Source: Streptomyces sp. NRRL F-5126 (GTDB lineage: Bacteria; Actinomycetota; Actinomycetes; Streptomycetales; Streptomycetaceae). From it: 64,000 bases of DNA. Numbering within the stretch: position 1 is the stretch's first letter; each line of letters opens with the position of its first letter. Shown piece after piece: positions 1 to 8,980 of this stretch. Below the pieces are notes generated by a model. That model was not told where the DNA came from and ran no database searches. It was given only the letters and a program-made list of their open reading frames with translations. Both the position numbers and the translations under genes were made by a program. The DNA lies in contig NZ_JOFZ01000005.1 in NCBI RefSeq assembly GCF_000721265.1, positions 248,001 to 312,000 of the forward strand, given 5' to 3'.

Positions 1-3
1 CCG

Positions 4-864
4 ATGGCTGATCCGCAGTCTAACGCGGGCGCGCCCCCGCGCCCGGCCCATGTGATCCCGCAGGACGCCCCCAGCGCCGGGGTGATCCACGTACGTCACC
101 GGCACACCGACCGGTTCACGGTGGTCGGCAACCACCTCGCCCAGCATCGCGGGCTCTCCGCCGCCGCGATCGGCATCGCCGTGTACATCCAGTCCCTTCC
201 CGACGGTGTCAGCGTGACCGCCAAGGCCCTCACCCTCCGCTTCCGCGAAGGCGAGACCACCGTCCGACGTGCCCTCAACGAGCTGGAGGCAGCGGGTTAC
301 CTGGAACGCAGGCGCGTTCCGCTGGGCGGGGGCCGGTTCGCCACCCGCACCCTCTCCTACGACAAGCCCGGCTGCCTGCCGGGAACCGTACCCGCGGCGG
401 CGCCCGCTGCGCTGCCCGTGCCCGTGCCCGCCCGCGCGTCCGCTCCTGCGGCGCCCGCGCCCGACCCCGTCGCCACGGGCCCCGCCACGGGCCCCGCCGC
501 GGACCTCCTCGCCGGGCTCCGCGCCGTCGACGGCCGTCTGGTCCTCGCCGCGCGCGACGTCCGCAGGCTGGCGCCCGCCGTCGAGGAGTGGCTGGGCCGC
601 CAGGTCACGCCCGCGCAGGTCGTCCGTACCCTTACCGCCAACCTGCCGCCGGCCGCCGTGCCCATCCACCACCCGCCGCGCTTCCTGGAGCACCGGCTCT
701 CCGCCCTCCTGCCGCCACCGCTGCCCGCCCCACCGCCCGAGGCGGCCCCGGCGCGGCCCGCGCCCCTGATCACCTGCGACGGGTGTGAGCGCGCCTTCCG
801 CAGCCGCGACCCCGACGCGCGGTGCGCGGAGTGCGGGCCCGTCCCGGGCCGGTGCGCCGCGTGA
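4..864 (+). CDS. Helix-turn-helix DNA-binding protein with C-terminal zinc-ribbon-like motif
   Basis: 286 aa, starting at an ATG three bases into the window, so its promoter is not visible. The N-terminal third (about residues 30-125) reads as a winged helix: a helix-rich stretch with SAAAIGIAVYIQSLPDG, then FREGETTVRRALNELEAAGYL, the usual recognition-helix and wing layout. The middle is Ala/Pro-rich and probably disordered. The C-terminus has CDGC about 16 residues before CAEC, which would suit one zinc ion. Proteins of this build are common in Streptomyces as uncharacterised helix-turn-helix proteins. No target or ligand can be named. Confidence 0.85.
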   Translation: MADPQSNAGAPPRPAHVIPQDAPSAGVIHVRHRHTDRFTVVGNHLAQHRGLSAAAIGIAVYIQSLPDGVSVTAKALTLRFREGETTVRRALNELEAAGYLERRRVPLGGGRFATRTLSYDKPGCLPGTVPAAAPAALPVPVPARASAPAAPAPDPVATGPATGPAADLLAGLRAVDGRLVLAARDVRRLAPAVEEWLGRQVTPAQVVRTLTANLPPAAVPIHHPPRFLEHRLSALLPPPLPAPPPEAAPARPAPLITCDGCERAFRSRDPDARCAECGPVPGRCAA

Positions 865-899
865 GGTGAAGTGCCGGACGTCGCCGACCGGGCAGCGCG

Positions 900-1140
900 T
901 CGAGGCGCCCGTAGAGGCGGTCGGCGATGAGCTGCGGGCTGCGGCCGGCGAGGCCGTTCCCGGCACCCGCAGGCCGCCCTCGCGCGCCGCCCGCAGCGCG
1001 CCGAGAGACAGTTCGTCGGTGAAGCAGAACACCGCGTCAGGCGGCTTGTCCAAGGACATCGGGCGCAGCATGGCGCGGTGGCCCTCCGGGTGGTGCGGCG
1101 ATGTGACGGCGACCTCGCGGGCGGGGTCGGGACGCATCCG
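900..1140 (-). pseudogene. Relic of a LacI-type regulator C-terminus
   Basis: No intact gene fills the gap between the HTH gene and the catalase. On the minus strand, bases about 1116 down to 961 read in one frame as a typical LacI effector-domain segment: VTSPHHPEGHRAM, then PPDAVFCFTDELSLGALRAA, then GGLRVP. The reading frame loses similarity right after VP near base 960, and there is no DNA-binding domain upstream because the catalase 3' end abuts it. I read it as the 3' remnant of a deleted sugar-responsive regulator. Confidence 0.5.
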
Positions 1141-1154
1141 GCCGCCGCGCCGTG

Positions 1155-3377
1155 TCAGGCCGACGGAGGGAAGCGGTCCCACACGCGGTGCGTACCGAGC
1201 AACTCCTTGACCTGCTCAAGCGTCGCCACACCGCTGTCGCCGCCCACCACCCCGGGCGCGTCCGCGGAAACACCGGCAGCGGGCAGGGCGCTCCGGCCGC
1301 CGGCCCACACACCGATCGCCTTCCCGTGGCGGAACACCTCCGACAGCAGCAGCACCACACGGGAATCCACCGGGTCGCCGTAAGGCACCCCGGCCAGCAG
1401 CACCGCGTCGAACTCGATGGACCGGGCTGTGGCGAACGTCCGCTGGACGGTGATCGGGTCGCCGGACGGGTCCAGCCTGCCGCCGGAAGGCGCGACGACC
1501 AGCGGCACCATGCCGGCGTCGAGTACCGCCTGACGCACGGCCCGCACACCGTCGAGGTCGGACTCCCCGTCCGTGACGATGGCGACGACGCGGCCGTCCA
1601 GCGGCCATACCTTCCCCACCTGCGACAGCGCGGGGCTCGGCCGCGGGTCGGCGAGCGGCTCCTCCGGCGCGGGCGCGGGCAGGCCGAGGCCGGTGGCGAC
1701 CTGCTCGCACAGTTGCGCGTCGATCCGTGCGAGCGACTTCAGGCCGCGCTCCTTGACCGCCTGCTCGTAGCACTTGCCCAGCTCGAACGTGTACGCGGCG
1801 GTGATGTGCTCGCGCTCAACCGGCGACATGCTGAGCCAGAACAGGCGCGCCTGGCTGAAGTGGTCGTCGAAAGAGGCGGCGGCGTCGCGCACCTTCCTGC
1901 TCTGCGGCACCTCGACGGGCACCTCGATGAACGCGCCCGTGTCCTCGCCTGCGAGGAACGGGCAGCCCCCGTCGAGCGAGTTGGGCCGGTACGGGGCCAC
2001 ACCGCGGTGCACGCCCGTCTGGTGCATGCCGTCGCGGAGCATGTCGTTGACCGGGGCGTGCGTGCGATTGATCGGCAGCTGCGGGAAGTTGGGCCCGCCG
2101 AGCCGGGTGAGCTGGGTGTCGACGTAGGAGAACAGCCGCCCCTGCATCAGCGGGTCGTTGGTGACGTCCACGCCCGGAACCATGTTGCCGACGTGGAAGG
2201 CGACCTGCTCCGTCTCCGCGAAGAAATTCGACGGGTTGGCGTCGAGCGTCATCAGCCCGATGGTCCGCACGGGCGCCAGTTCCTCCGGCACGATCTTCGT
2301 CGGATCGAGCAGGTCGATCCCCTCGAACATCTGCTCAGGGTTGTCCGGGAACGTCTGCACGCCGAGTTCCCACTGCGGAAAGGCCCCGGCCTCGATGGCG
2401 TCCGCCAGGTCGCGGCGGTGGAAGTCGGGGTCGAAGCCGCAGGTCATCTGTGCCTCCTCCCACACCTGGGAGTGCACACCGAGCTTCGGCTTCCAGTGGA
2501 ACTTGACCAGTGTGGAGACGCCTTCGGCGTTGACGAGCCGGAAGGTGTGGACGCCGAACCCCTCCATCATGCGGAAGGAGCGGGGGATGCCGCGGTCCGA
2601 CATGTTCCACAGCGTGTGGTGTGTGGCCTCCGTGTGCAGTGTCACGAAGTCCCAGAAGGTGTCGTGTGCGCTCTGCGCCTGCGGGATCTCCCGGTCCGGG
2701 TGCGGTTTTCCGGCATGGATGATGTCCGGGAACTTGATCGCGTCCTGGATGAAGAACACCGGCATGTTGTTGCCGACGAGGTCGAAGACGCCCTCCTCGG
2801 TGTAGAACTTCGTCGCGAAGCCACGGGTGTCCCGGACGGTGTCGGCGGAGCCGCGCGAGCCGAGGACGGTGGAGAACCGCACGAACACCGGGGTCTCCAC
2901 GTCCTTGGCCAGGAAGGCGGCCTTGGAGATGTTCGACGCCGTGCCGTAGCCGCGGAAGACGCCGTGCGCGGCGGCTCCCCGCGCGTGCACGACGCGCTCC
3001 GGGATGCGCTCGTGGTCGAAGTGGGTGATCTTCTCGCGCAGGTGGTGGTCCTGGAGGAGCACCGGGCCGCGCGGCCCCGCCTTCAGCGAGTGGTCGCTGT
3101 CGTACAGGCGGGCTCCCTGTGCGGTCGTCAGGTACGGGCCGCTCTGCGCCATCCGGGCGGGGTTGTCGCCCGTGGCCTGGCCCGTGGGGCTGACCGTCTC
3201 CGGGCCCGACTGGTCCGCCTTCGGCGGCAGCGGGTCCTGCGGGGCGGTGCGCTCCTCCACCGTCGGTGCGCCGCTCCCCGGCTTGCCCGGCACACCGTCC
3301 TTCGGCCTGTCGTCTCCGAGTACTGCGCCTACGGCTTTCGCGGCGGCGGCCCTGATGGACGCCTTCTTGTCACTCAC
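1155..3377 (-). CDS. katE: Large-subunit catalase (clade 2, HPII/KatE type)
   Basis: Haem catalase that dismutates hydrogen peroxide to water and oxygen in the cytoplasm; about 740 aa. The core shows the substrate-channel region (FDHERIPERVVHARGAAAHG), the FVRFSTV segment and the distal FYTEEGVFDLVGNNMPVFF region. The last 150 residues form the extra DJ-1/PfpI-like flavodoxin domain (DGRVVAIVTDG) that marks large-subunit catalases. I choose the GTG at 3377 because AGGAG lies 6 bases upstream (3384-3388); an in-frame GTG at 3413 would add 12 residues and has no ribosome site. It stands alone with a 0.6 kb upstream gap. Catalases of this type are usually stress or stationary-phase induced, but I see no convincing SigB promoter. 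Confidence 0.95.
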   Translation of the reverse strand: MSDKKASIRAAAAKAVGAVLGDDRPKDGVPGKPGSGAPTVEERTAPQDPLPPKADQSGPETVSPTGQATGDNPARMAQSGPYLTTAQGARLYDSDHSLKAGPRGPVLLQDHHLREKITHFDHERIPERVVHARGAAAHGVFRGYGTASNISKAAFLAKDVETPVFVRFSTVLGSRGSADTVRDTRGFATKFYTEEGVFDLVGNNMPVFFIQDAIKFPDIIHAGKPHPDREIPQAQSAHDTFWDFVTLHTEATHHTLWNMSDRGIPRSFRMMEGFGVHTFRLVNAEGVSTLVKFHWKPKLGVHSQVWEEAQMTCGFDPDFHRRDLADAIEAGAFPQWELGVQTFPDNPEQMFEGIDLLDPTKIVPEELAPVRTIGLMTLDANPSNFFAETEQVAFHVGNMVPGVDVTNDPLMQGRLFSYVDTQLTRLGGPNFPQLPINRTHAPVNDMLRDGMHQTGVHRGVAPYRPNSLDGGCPFLAGEDTGAFIEVPVEVPQSRKVRDAAASFDDHFSQARLFWLSMSPVEREHITAAYTFELGKCYEQAVKERGLKSLARIDAQLCEQVATGLGLPAPAPEEPLADPRPSPALSQVGKVWPLDGRVVAIVTDGESDLDGVRAVRQAVLDAGMVPLVVAPSGGRLDPSGDPITVQRTFATARSIEFDAVLLAGVPYGDPVDSRVVLLLSEVFRHGKAIGVWAGGRSALPAAGVSADAPGVVGGDSGVATLEQVKELLGTHRVWDRFPPSA

Positions 3378-4008
3378 ACTTCGCTCCTGTTGGTTGGGCG
3401 CGGGGGACGACACAACGACAAAACGTGATGAAGCCAGGCATACCAGCGGTCGCGCGGCCGGGCACTCGGCATTGCGCCTCTTGCGTCACGCCGGTGTTCC
3501 GGGCCGCGGCAGCGGACCTCCGCCGGCCGGCGGCACACCCGTTCGGCGCAAGGCACCGCTGAGGCCCAGGTGACTGCCGCCGCGGGTGGCGAGCCCCGGA
3601 TCACACCGCGCTGGCGTCCGGCACGGCTCGCGGCGTCCTACACGTAATCCGAACTGGTCTTCTTGCCCTCGTGTTCGTCGCCGGTCCGACGCCTCTGCCG
3701 GGGGGCGCGCGTGCCGGCGGAGATCTCGGGTAGTCGGACTGCCAGAGTGGGCTCACCCTGGGGGAGCGGGCACACACGCACAGGGAAGGAGCCGGGCATG
3801 TCGCAGCGAGACGGAGCAGCCGTCGCCGTGAGAGACGAACCGGCCTGCCCCCACCACTGACCGGGGGCCGGCCGGGCACACCTTCCGAACAACGCTTGCG
3901 AAATCGTCCGAGACGACCCATGGGAGCAGGGCGACCGGTCCGGCGCCTCCGTTCCGTGTGCCTCACGAAGGCCCGGCGGAGCGGACCGCCCCTGCTGGGA
4001 AGGCACGC
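3378..4008. other. Intergenic region between catalase and FAD/Fe-S oxidase
   Basis: About 630 bases between divergent genes. It must hold the catalase promoter (minus) and the oxidase promoter (plus). A GGGTAG at about 3728-3733 resembles a SigB-type -10, but no matching -35 is obvious. The only coding candidate is a 20-codon ORF at 3798-3860. A minus-strand frame ending at 3638 has a natural-looking acidic/lysine tail (GDEHEGKKTSSDYV), but I could not define a start for it. Confidence 0.5.
3798..3860 (+). CDS. Possible 20-aa small protein or leader peptide
   Basis: ATG at 3798 is preceded by GGAAGGAG ending six bases upstream, one of the strongest ribosome sites in the region, and the frame closes at TGA 3858-3860. 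The predicted peptide begins MSQRDG and ends ACPHH. A GGGTAG element lies about 65 bases upstream. No family is recognised. It could be a leader for the oxidase gene 150 bases downstream, a small stress protein, or chance. Confidence 0.25.
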   Translation: MSQRDGAAVAVRDEPACPHH

Positions 4009-7000
4009 ATGACGACGACCGAGGAATCCGCCCCTCCCACCGCCGCAGTCGCTGGGAGTCCGCTGCGACTGGACGCGACAGCCCTGGAGAGCGCGCTGCG
4101 CGCCGAGGTGGACGGCGAGGTGCGCTTCGACGCCGGGAGCCGCGGCGCCTACGCCACGGACGGCTCCAACTACCGGCAGGTGCCCATCGGCGTCGTCGTG
4201 CCGCGCACGGTCGACGCGGGGGCGGTCGCGGTGGCCGTGTGCGCCCGGTTCGGCGCGCCCGTACTCTCACGCGGCGGCGGTACCAGCCTGGGCGGCCAGT
4301 GCACCAACACGGCCGTGGTCATCGACTGGACGAAGTACTGCGGCGGCGTCGTGTCCATCGACCCCGAGGCCCGCACCTGCGTGGTCGAGCCGGGCATCGT
4401 CCTCGACGAGCTGAACCGGCAGCTCGCCCCGCACGGCCTGATGTACGGGCCGAAGCCGGCCACGCACAGCCACTGCACGCTCGGCGGGATGATCGGCAAC
4501 AACTCGTGCGGCGCGTCCGCGCAGGCCTACGGCAAGACCGTCGACAACGTCCGCCGCCTCGAAGTCCTCACCTACGACGGCACCCGGATGTGGACGGGCG
4601 CCACGTCCCAGGAGGAGTACGAGAAGATCGTCGCGGCCGGCGGCCGCCGCGCCGAGCTCTACGCAGGTCTGCGCTCGCTCGCGGACGAGTACCTCGGCGA
4701 CATCCGCCGCGGCTACCCGAAGATCCCGCGCCGGGTCTCCGGATACAACCTGGACAGCCTGCTGCCGGAGAGCGGCTTCCACGTCGCCCGCGCCCTCGTC
4801 GGCAGCGAGGGCACGCTCGTGACGGTCCTGCACGCCGAGCTCGACGTGGTGCCCAAGCCCGCCGCGCAGGCCATCCTCGTCCTCGGCTACGACGACATCT
4901 GCGCCGCCGCCGACGACGTCCCGGCGCTCCTCGAACACAGCGGACCTTCCCAACTGGAAGCACTCGACGGCCGGATGGCGCAGCTCATGCGCGAGGAGGG
5001 CAGCCACCTCGAATCGCTCAAGTCCTTCCCCGAGGGCGGCAGCTGGCTGCTCGTCCAGTTCTCGGGTGACAGCAAGGACGACGTCGACCGGCAGGCCCAC
5101 GAGCTGCTGCGCGCACTGAAACGCGACATGGACGATCCGCGCGTCGCGCTGTCCGAGGACCCAGACCGCGAGCAGCGCATGCTGAAGGCGCGCGAGGCCG
5201 GCCTCGGCGTCACCGCGCGCCCGCCGGACGACCGCGAGACATGGGAGGGCTGGGAGGACTCCGCGGTGCCCCCGGAGCGGCTCGGCGACTACCTGCGCGA
5301 CCTCAAGGCGCTGTTCGCCGAGTTCGACTACGACCACCCCTCCCTGTACGGGCACTTCGGGCAGGGGTGCGTGCACACCCGTATCCCGTTCGGGCTGCGC
5401 ACCGCCGACGGCGTCGCCACCTTCCGCGAGTTCCTGCACAGGGCCGCCGACCTGGTGGCGTCCTACGGCGGTTCGCTGTCCGGCGAGCACGGCGACGGGC
5501 AGGCGCGCGGCGAACTGCTGCCGAGGATGTTCGGTGAGCGGCTCGTCCGCGCCTTCGGCGAACTCAAGAGGCTCTTCGACCCGGACGACCGCATGAATCC
5601 GGGCAAGATCGTCTCCCCGAACCCCGTCGACGGACAACTGCGGCTCGGCGCCGACTGGCGGCCGCGCCCCGACACCGACACCCACTTCGGCTACCCGGAG
5701 GACGGCCACTCCTTCAACCAGGCGGTGCTGCGCTGCGTAGGCATCGGCAACTGCCGCAGCCACCAGGGCGGCGTCATGTGCCCGTCCTACCGTGCGACGG
5801 GGGAGGAGGAGCACTCGACGCGCGGCCGCGCACGGCTGCTGTTCGAGATGATCGGCGGCCACGCGGACTCCCCGGTCACCGACGGCTGGCGCTCCACCGA
5901 GGTACGCGACGCGCTCGACCTGTGCCTCGCCTGCAAGGGGTGCAGGTCCGACTGCCCGACCGGCGTCGACATGGCCACCTACAAGGCCGAGTTCCTCTCC
6001 CACCACTACCAGGGGCGGCTGCGTCCGGCCGCACACTACGCGCTCGGCCGGCTGCCGCTGTGGGCACGCGCCTCCCGTATCGCACCCGGGCTGATCAACA
6101 CCGTGCTGCGCGCGCCGGTCGTGTCCAGGCTGGGCAAGAAGCTCGCCGGCGTGGCCGACCGGGAAGCGCCGCTGTTCGCGCAGGAGTCCTTCGTGCAGTG
6201 GTGGCGCTCCCGCTCCGTACCCGACCCGCACCCCGGCGACCCGCGCGCGGTCCTGCTGTGGCCCGACACCTTCACCACCTACTTCCACCCCTCCATCGCG
6301 AAGGCGGCCGTGCGCGTCATGGAGGACGCCGGGTTCCACGTGGCCGTGCCCACGGAAGCCGTGTGCTGCGGCCTGACCTGGATCTCCACCGGCCAACTCG
6401 ACACCGCGCAGCGGGTGCTGAGTCGCAGCGTGCGAACGCTGCGGCCGTGGATCGAGGCCGGCACGCCGGTCGTCGGCCTCGAACCGTCGTGCACCGCCGT
6501 CTTCCGCGCCGACGCGCCCGAACTCATGCCGGACGACGAGGACATCAAGCGCCTCGCCGGGCAGTTCCTCACCTTCTCGGAACTGCTGCTGCGCCACGCC
6601 CCCGACGACTGGCAGCCGCCCGCACTCACCCGCGCCGCCACGGTGCAGACACACTGCCACCAGCACGCCGTCACCAAGTTCGACGCGGACCGCGAGCTGA
6701 TGCGGCGCGCCGGCATCGACGCCGACGTACTCGACGAGGGCTGCTGCGGACTCGCAGGCAACTTCGGCTTCGAGGCCGGCCACCACGACGTGTCCATGCG
6801 GATCGCGGAGCAGGGAGTCCTGCCCGCCGTCCGCGAGGCGGCACCCGACGCGTTCGTCCTCGCCGACGGCTTCAGCTGCCGCACCCAGATCGAACAGGGC
6901 GGCACAGGTCGCGGAGTGCTGCACCTCGCCGAGGCGCTGGCACTCGGACTCGACGGCTCCGTGCCGCAGGACCACCCGGAGAAGGCCGCATCCCGCCCCG

Positions 7001-7110
7001 AGGCCCCCGATGAAGGGGCCGCGCGCCTGGTCACCGGCGCCGCCGCCGTGGCCGCCGCGGGCGCCGTGACCACCGCCGCCTACACCGTGCTGCGCAGGCT
7101 GCGCCGCTGA
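4009..7110 (+). CDS. FAD-linked oxidase fused to Fe-S/CCG reductase domains (D-lactate/glycolate dehydrogenase-like)
   Basis: 1033 aa. The N-terminal half is a VAO-type FAD domain with the phosphate-binding loop RGGGTSLGGQCTN, followed by an FAD-oxidase C-terminal domain. From about residue 580 two Fe-S motifs follow (CVGIGNCR with a later CPSYRA, and CLACKGCRSDCPTGVD), then two CCG cysteine-rich repeats (AVCCGLTW, GCCGLAGNFGF). This is the YdiJ-like architecture, which oxidises a 2-hydroxy acid and passes electrons to quinone. The ATG at 4009 has GGGAAGG just upstream; an upstream GTG at 3958 lacks a site. Oddly, it ends in a 25-residue Ala/Val-rich stretch then RRLRR, which could anchor it in the membrane. 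The ThDP enzyme follows after 47 bases, suggesting one operon. The substrate is not certain. Confidence 0.85.
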   Translation: MTTTEESAPPTAAVAGSPLRLDATALESALRAEVDGEVRFDAGSRGAYATDGSNYRQVPIGVVVPRTVDAGAVAVAVCARFGAPVLSRGGGTSLGGQCTNTAVVIDWTKYCGGVVSIDPEARTCVVEPGIVLDELNRQLAPHGLMYGPKPATHSHCTLGGMIGNNSCGASAQAYGKTVDNVRRLEVLTYDGTRMWTGATSQEEYEKIVAAGGRRAELYAGLRSLADEYLGDIRRGYPKIPRRVSGYNLDSLLPESGFHVARALVGSEGTLVTVLHAELDVVPKPAAQAILVLGYDDICAAADDVPALLEHSGPSQLEALDGRMAQLMREEGSHLESLKSFPEGGSWLLVQFSGDSKDDVDRQAHELLRALKRDMDDPRVALSEDPDREQRMLKAREAGLGVTARPPDDRETWEGWEDSAVPPERLGDYLRDLKALFAEFDYDHPSLYGHFGQGCVHTRIPFGLRTADGVATFREFLHRAADLVASYGGSLSGEHGDGQARGELLPRMFGERLVRAFGELKRLFDPDDRMNPGKIVSPNPVDGQLRLGADWRPRPDTDTHFGYPEDGHSFNQAVLRCVGIGNCRSHQGGVMCPSYRATGEEEHSTRGRARLLFEMIGGHADSPVTDGWRSTEVRDALDLCLACKGCRSDCPTGVDMATYKAEFLSHHYQGRLRPAAHYALGRLPLWARASRIAPGLINTVLRAPVVSRLGKKLAGVADREAPLFAQESFVQWWRSRSVPDPHPGDPRAVLLWPDTFTTYFHPSIAKAAVRVMEDAGFHVAVPTEAVCCGLTWISTGQLDTAQRVLSRSVRTLRPWIEAGTPVVGLEPSCTAVFRADAPELMPDDEDIKRLAGQFLTFSELLLRHAPDDWQPPALTRAATVQTHCHQHAVTKFDADRELMRRAGIDADVLDEGCCGLAGNFGFEAGHHDVSMRIAEQGVLPAVREAAPDAFVLADGFSCRTQIEQGGTGRGVLHLAEALALGLDGSVPQDHPEKAASRPEAPDEGAARLVTGAAAVAAAGAVTTAAYTVLRRLRR

Positions 7111-7157
7111 GGAACCGCGAGCGCGCCACGGCCACCACACGACGAAAGGAACCGACC

Positions 7158-8975
7158 GTGTCCATGAAAGTCTCCGACTACGTTCTCCAGCGCCTGCGCG
7201 AATGGGACGTGGACCGCGTCTTCGCCTACGCGGGCGACGGGATCAACGCACTGCTCGCCGCCTGGGGACGTGCGGAGGACGAACCGCGGTTCATCCAGGC
7301 CAGGCACGAGGAGATGGCCGCGTTCGAAGCGGTCGGCTACGCCAAGTTCTCCGGCCGGGCCGGCGTCTGCGCGTCGACCTCGGGGCCCGGCGCCATCCAC
7401 CTGCTCAACGGCCTGTACGACGCCAAGCTCGACCACGTGCCGGTGGTCGCCATCGTCGGCCAGACGAACCGCAGCGCCATGGGCGGCTCGTACCAGCAGG
7501 AGGTCGACCTGCTGAGCCTCTACAAGGACGTGGCCGCGGACTTCTGCGAAATGGTCACCGTGCCGCAGCAACTGCCCAACGTCATCGACCGCGCGATGCG
7601 CACCGCCTACGCCAAGCGCACCGTCACCGCCATCATCATCCCGGCCGACGTGCAGGAACTCGACTACTCGCCGCCGACGCACGCCTTCAAGATGGTCCCC
7701 TCAAGCCTCGGCATCGGACGCTACGCGCCGGTCCCCGACGAGGCCGACCTGAGGCGCGCCGCCGAGGTCGTCAACGAGGGCGAGAAGGTCGCGATCCTCG
7801 TCGGCCAGGGCGCCAGGGGCGCACGCGCCGAGGTCGAGCAGCTCGCCGACCACCTCGGCGCCGGCGTCGCCAAGGCGCTGCTCGGCAAGGACGTACTCTC
7901 CGACGAACTGCCCTACGTGACGGGCGCCATCGGGCTCCTCGGCACCCGGCCGTCCTACGAGCTGATGCAGGAGTGCGACACGCTCGTGATGATCGGCTCC
8001 AGCTTCCCCTACACGCAGTTCATGCCCGACCTGGACCAGGCCAGGGCCGTGCAGATCGACATCGACCCCTTCATGGTCGGCCTGCGCTACCCCTTCGAGG
8101 TCAACCTCGTCGGCGACGCCCGCACCACACTGAACGCGCTCATGCCGCACCTGGAGCGCAAGAAGCACGGCGCGTGGCGCGAGAAGATCGAGAAGGACAC
8201 CGCCAGGTGGTGGGAGGTCATGCAGCGCAGGGCCGCCGTCGACGCCGAGCCGATCAACCCCGAGTACGCCATCCACGCACTCGACGAACTGCTGCCCGAC
8301 GACGCCATGATCTCCGCCGACTCGGGCTCCTCCGCCAACTGGTACGCGCGCCACCTGCGGATGCGCGGCTCCATGCGCGGCTCGCTGTCCGGCAACCTGG
8401 CCACCATGGGCCCCGGCGTGCCGTACGCGATCGGCGCGAAGTTCGCCCACCCGGACCGGCCCGCGATCGCACTCGTCGGCGACGGCGCCATGCAGATGAA
8501 CAACATGGCCGAGCTCATCACGGCGGCCAAGTTCTGGCCCGAGTGGCAGGACCCCCGCCTGATCGTGGCTGTACTCAACAACCAGGACCTCAACCAGGTC
8601 ACCTGGGAGATGCGCGCCATGGAGGGTGCCCCGCAGTTCCTGCCGTCGCAGAGCCTGCCCGACGTGCCCTACGCGGACTTCGCCCGCTCCATCGGCCTCG
8701 ACGGCGTGCGCGTGGAGAAGCCGGAGGACGTGGTCGGCGCCTGGCAGCGCGCGCTCGCCGCCGACCGGCCGTTCGTCATCGAATTCCGCACCGACCCGGC
8801 CGTCCCCCCGATCCCGCCGCACGCATCGCTCGACCAGATCGAGGCGGCCGCCTCGTCCGTGCTGCACGGCGACCCGGACCGCACCGGCATGATCAGGCAG
8901 GGCATCAAGTCCAAGATGCAGGAGATGCTGCCAGGACACCGGCAGCACGGCGGCCGGCCCGGGGGCGAGGGCTGA
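7158..8975 (+). CDS. Thiamine-diphosphate enzyme, pyruvate oxidase/dehydrogenase-like (PoxB family)
   Basis: 605 aa, the usual length for a three-domain ThDP enzyme. The PYR domain has the catalytic glutamate in ARHEEMAAFEAVGYAKFSG (about residue 50). The central domain carries the oxidase-like nucleotide-binding region (IGSSFPYTQF). The PP domain has the GDG...NN thiamine-diphosphate/Mg motif, here GDGAMQMNNMAEL to NNQDLNQVTWEMR. Family members decarboxylate pyruvate to acetate or acetyl phosphate, or make acetolactate. GTG 7158 follows AAGGAA with good spacing; an ATG two codons later is possible. It lies between a 2-hydroxyacid oxidase and a GH15 enzyme, all likely co-transcribed, so a lactate-pyruvate-acetate overflow route is plausible. 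Confidence 0.85.
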   Translation: MSMKVSDYVLQRLREWDVDRVFAYAGDGINALLAAWGRAEDEPRFIQARHEEMAAFEAVGYAKFSGRAGVCASTSGPGAIHLLNGLYDAKLDHVPVVAIVGQTNRSAMGGSYQQEVDLLSLYKDVAADFCEMVTVPQQLPNVIDRAMRTAYAKRTVTAIIIPADVQELDYSPPTHAFKMVPSSLGIGRYAPVPDEADLRRAAEVVNEGEKVAILVGQGARGARAEVEQLADHLGAGVAKALLGKDVLSDELPYVTGAIGLLGTRPSYELMQECDTLVMIGSSFPYTQFMPDLDQARAVQIDIDPFMVGLRYPFEVNLVGDARTTLNALMPHLERKKHGAWREKIEKDTARWWEVMQRRAAVDAEPINPEYAIHALDELLPDDAMISADSGSSANWYARHLRMRGSMRGSLSGNLATMGPGVPYAIGAKFAHPDRPAIALVGDGAMQMNNMAELITAAKFWPEWQDPRLIVAVLNNQDLNQVTWEMRAMEGAPQFLPSQSLPDVPYADFARSIGLDGVRVEKPEDVVGAWQRALAADRPFVIEFRTDPAVPPIPPHASLDQIEAAASSVLHGDPDRTGMIRQGIKSKMQEMLPGHRQHGGRPGGEG

Positions 8976-8980
8976 GGCGG

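Noticed and set aside
3378..3413. GTG 3413 as start of the catalase
   Set aside because: The AGGAG site lies inside that extension and points to GTG 3377.
1152..3428. Long plus-strand frame opposite the catalase
   Set aside because: Shadow of the catalase gene caused by high GC at third positions; no domain, no ribosome site.
3690..3740. SigB promoter for katE or the small ORF (GGGTAG)
   Set aside because: No acceptable -35 GTTT-like element at the right distance; kept only as a remark.
3958..4008. GTG 3958 as start of the FAD/Fe-S oxidase
   Set aside because: No ribosome site; ATG 4009 has GGGAAGG and gives the normal N-terminus.
4267..7140. 957-codon minus-strand frame opposite the oxidase
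   Set aside because: Codon-bias shadow; His/Arg/Val-rich without known motifs.
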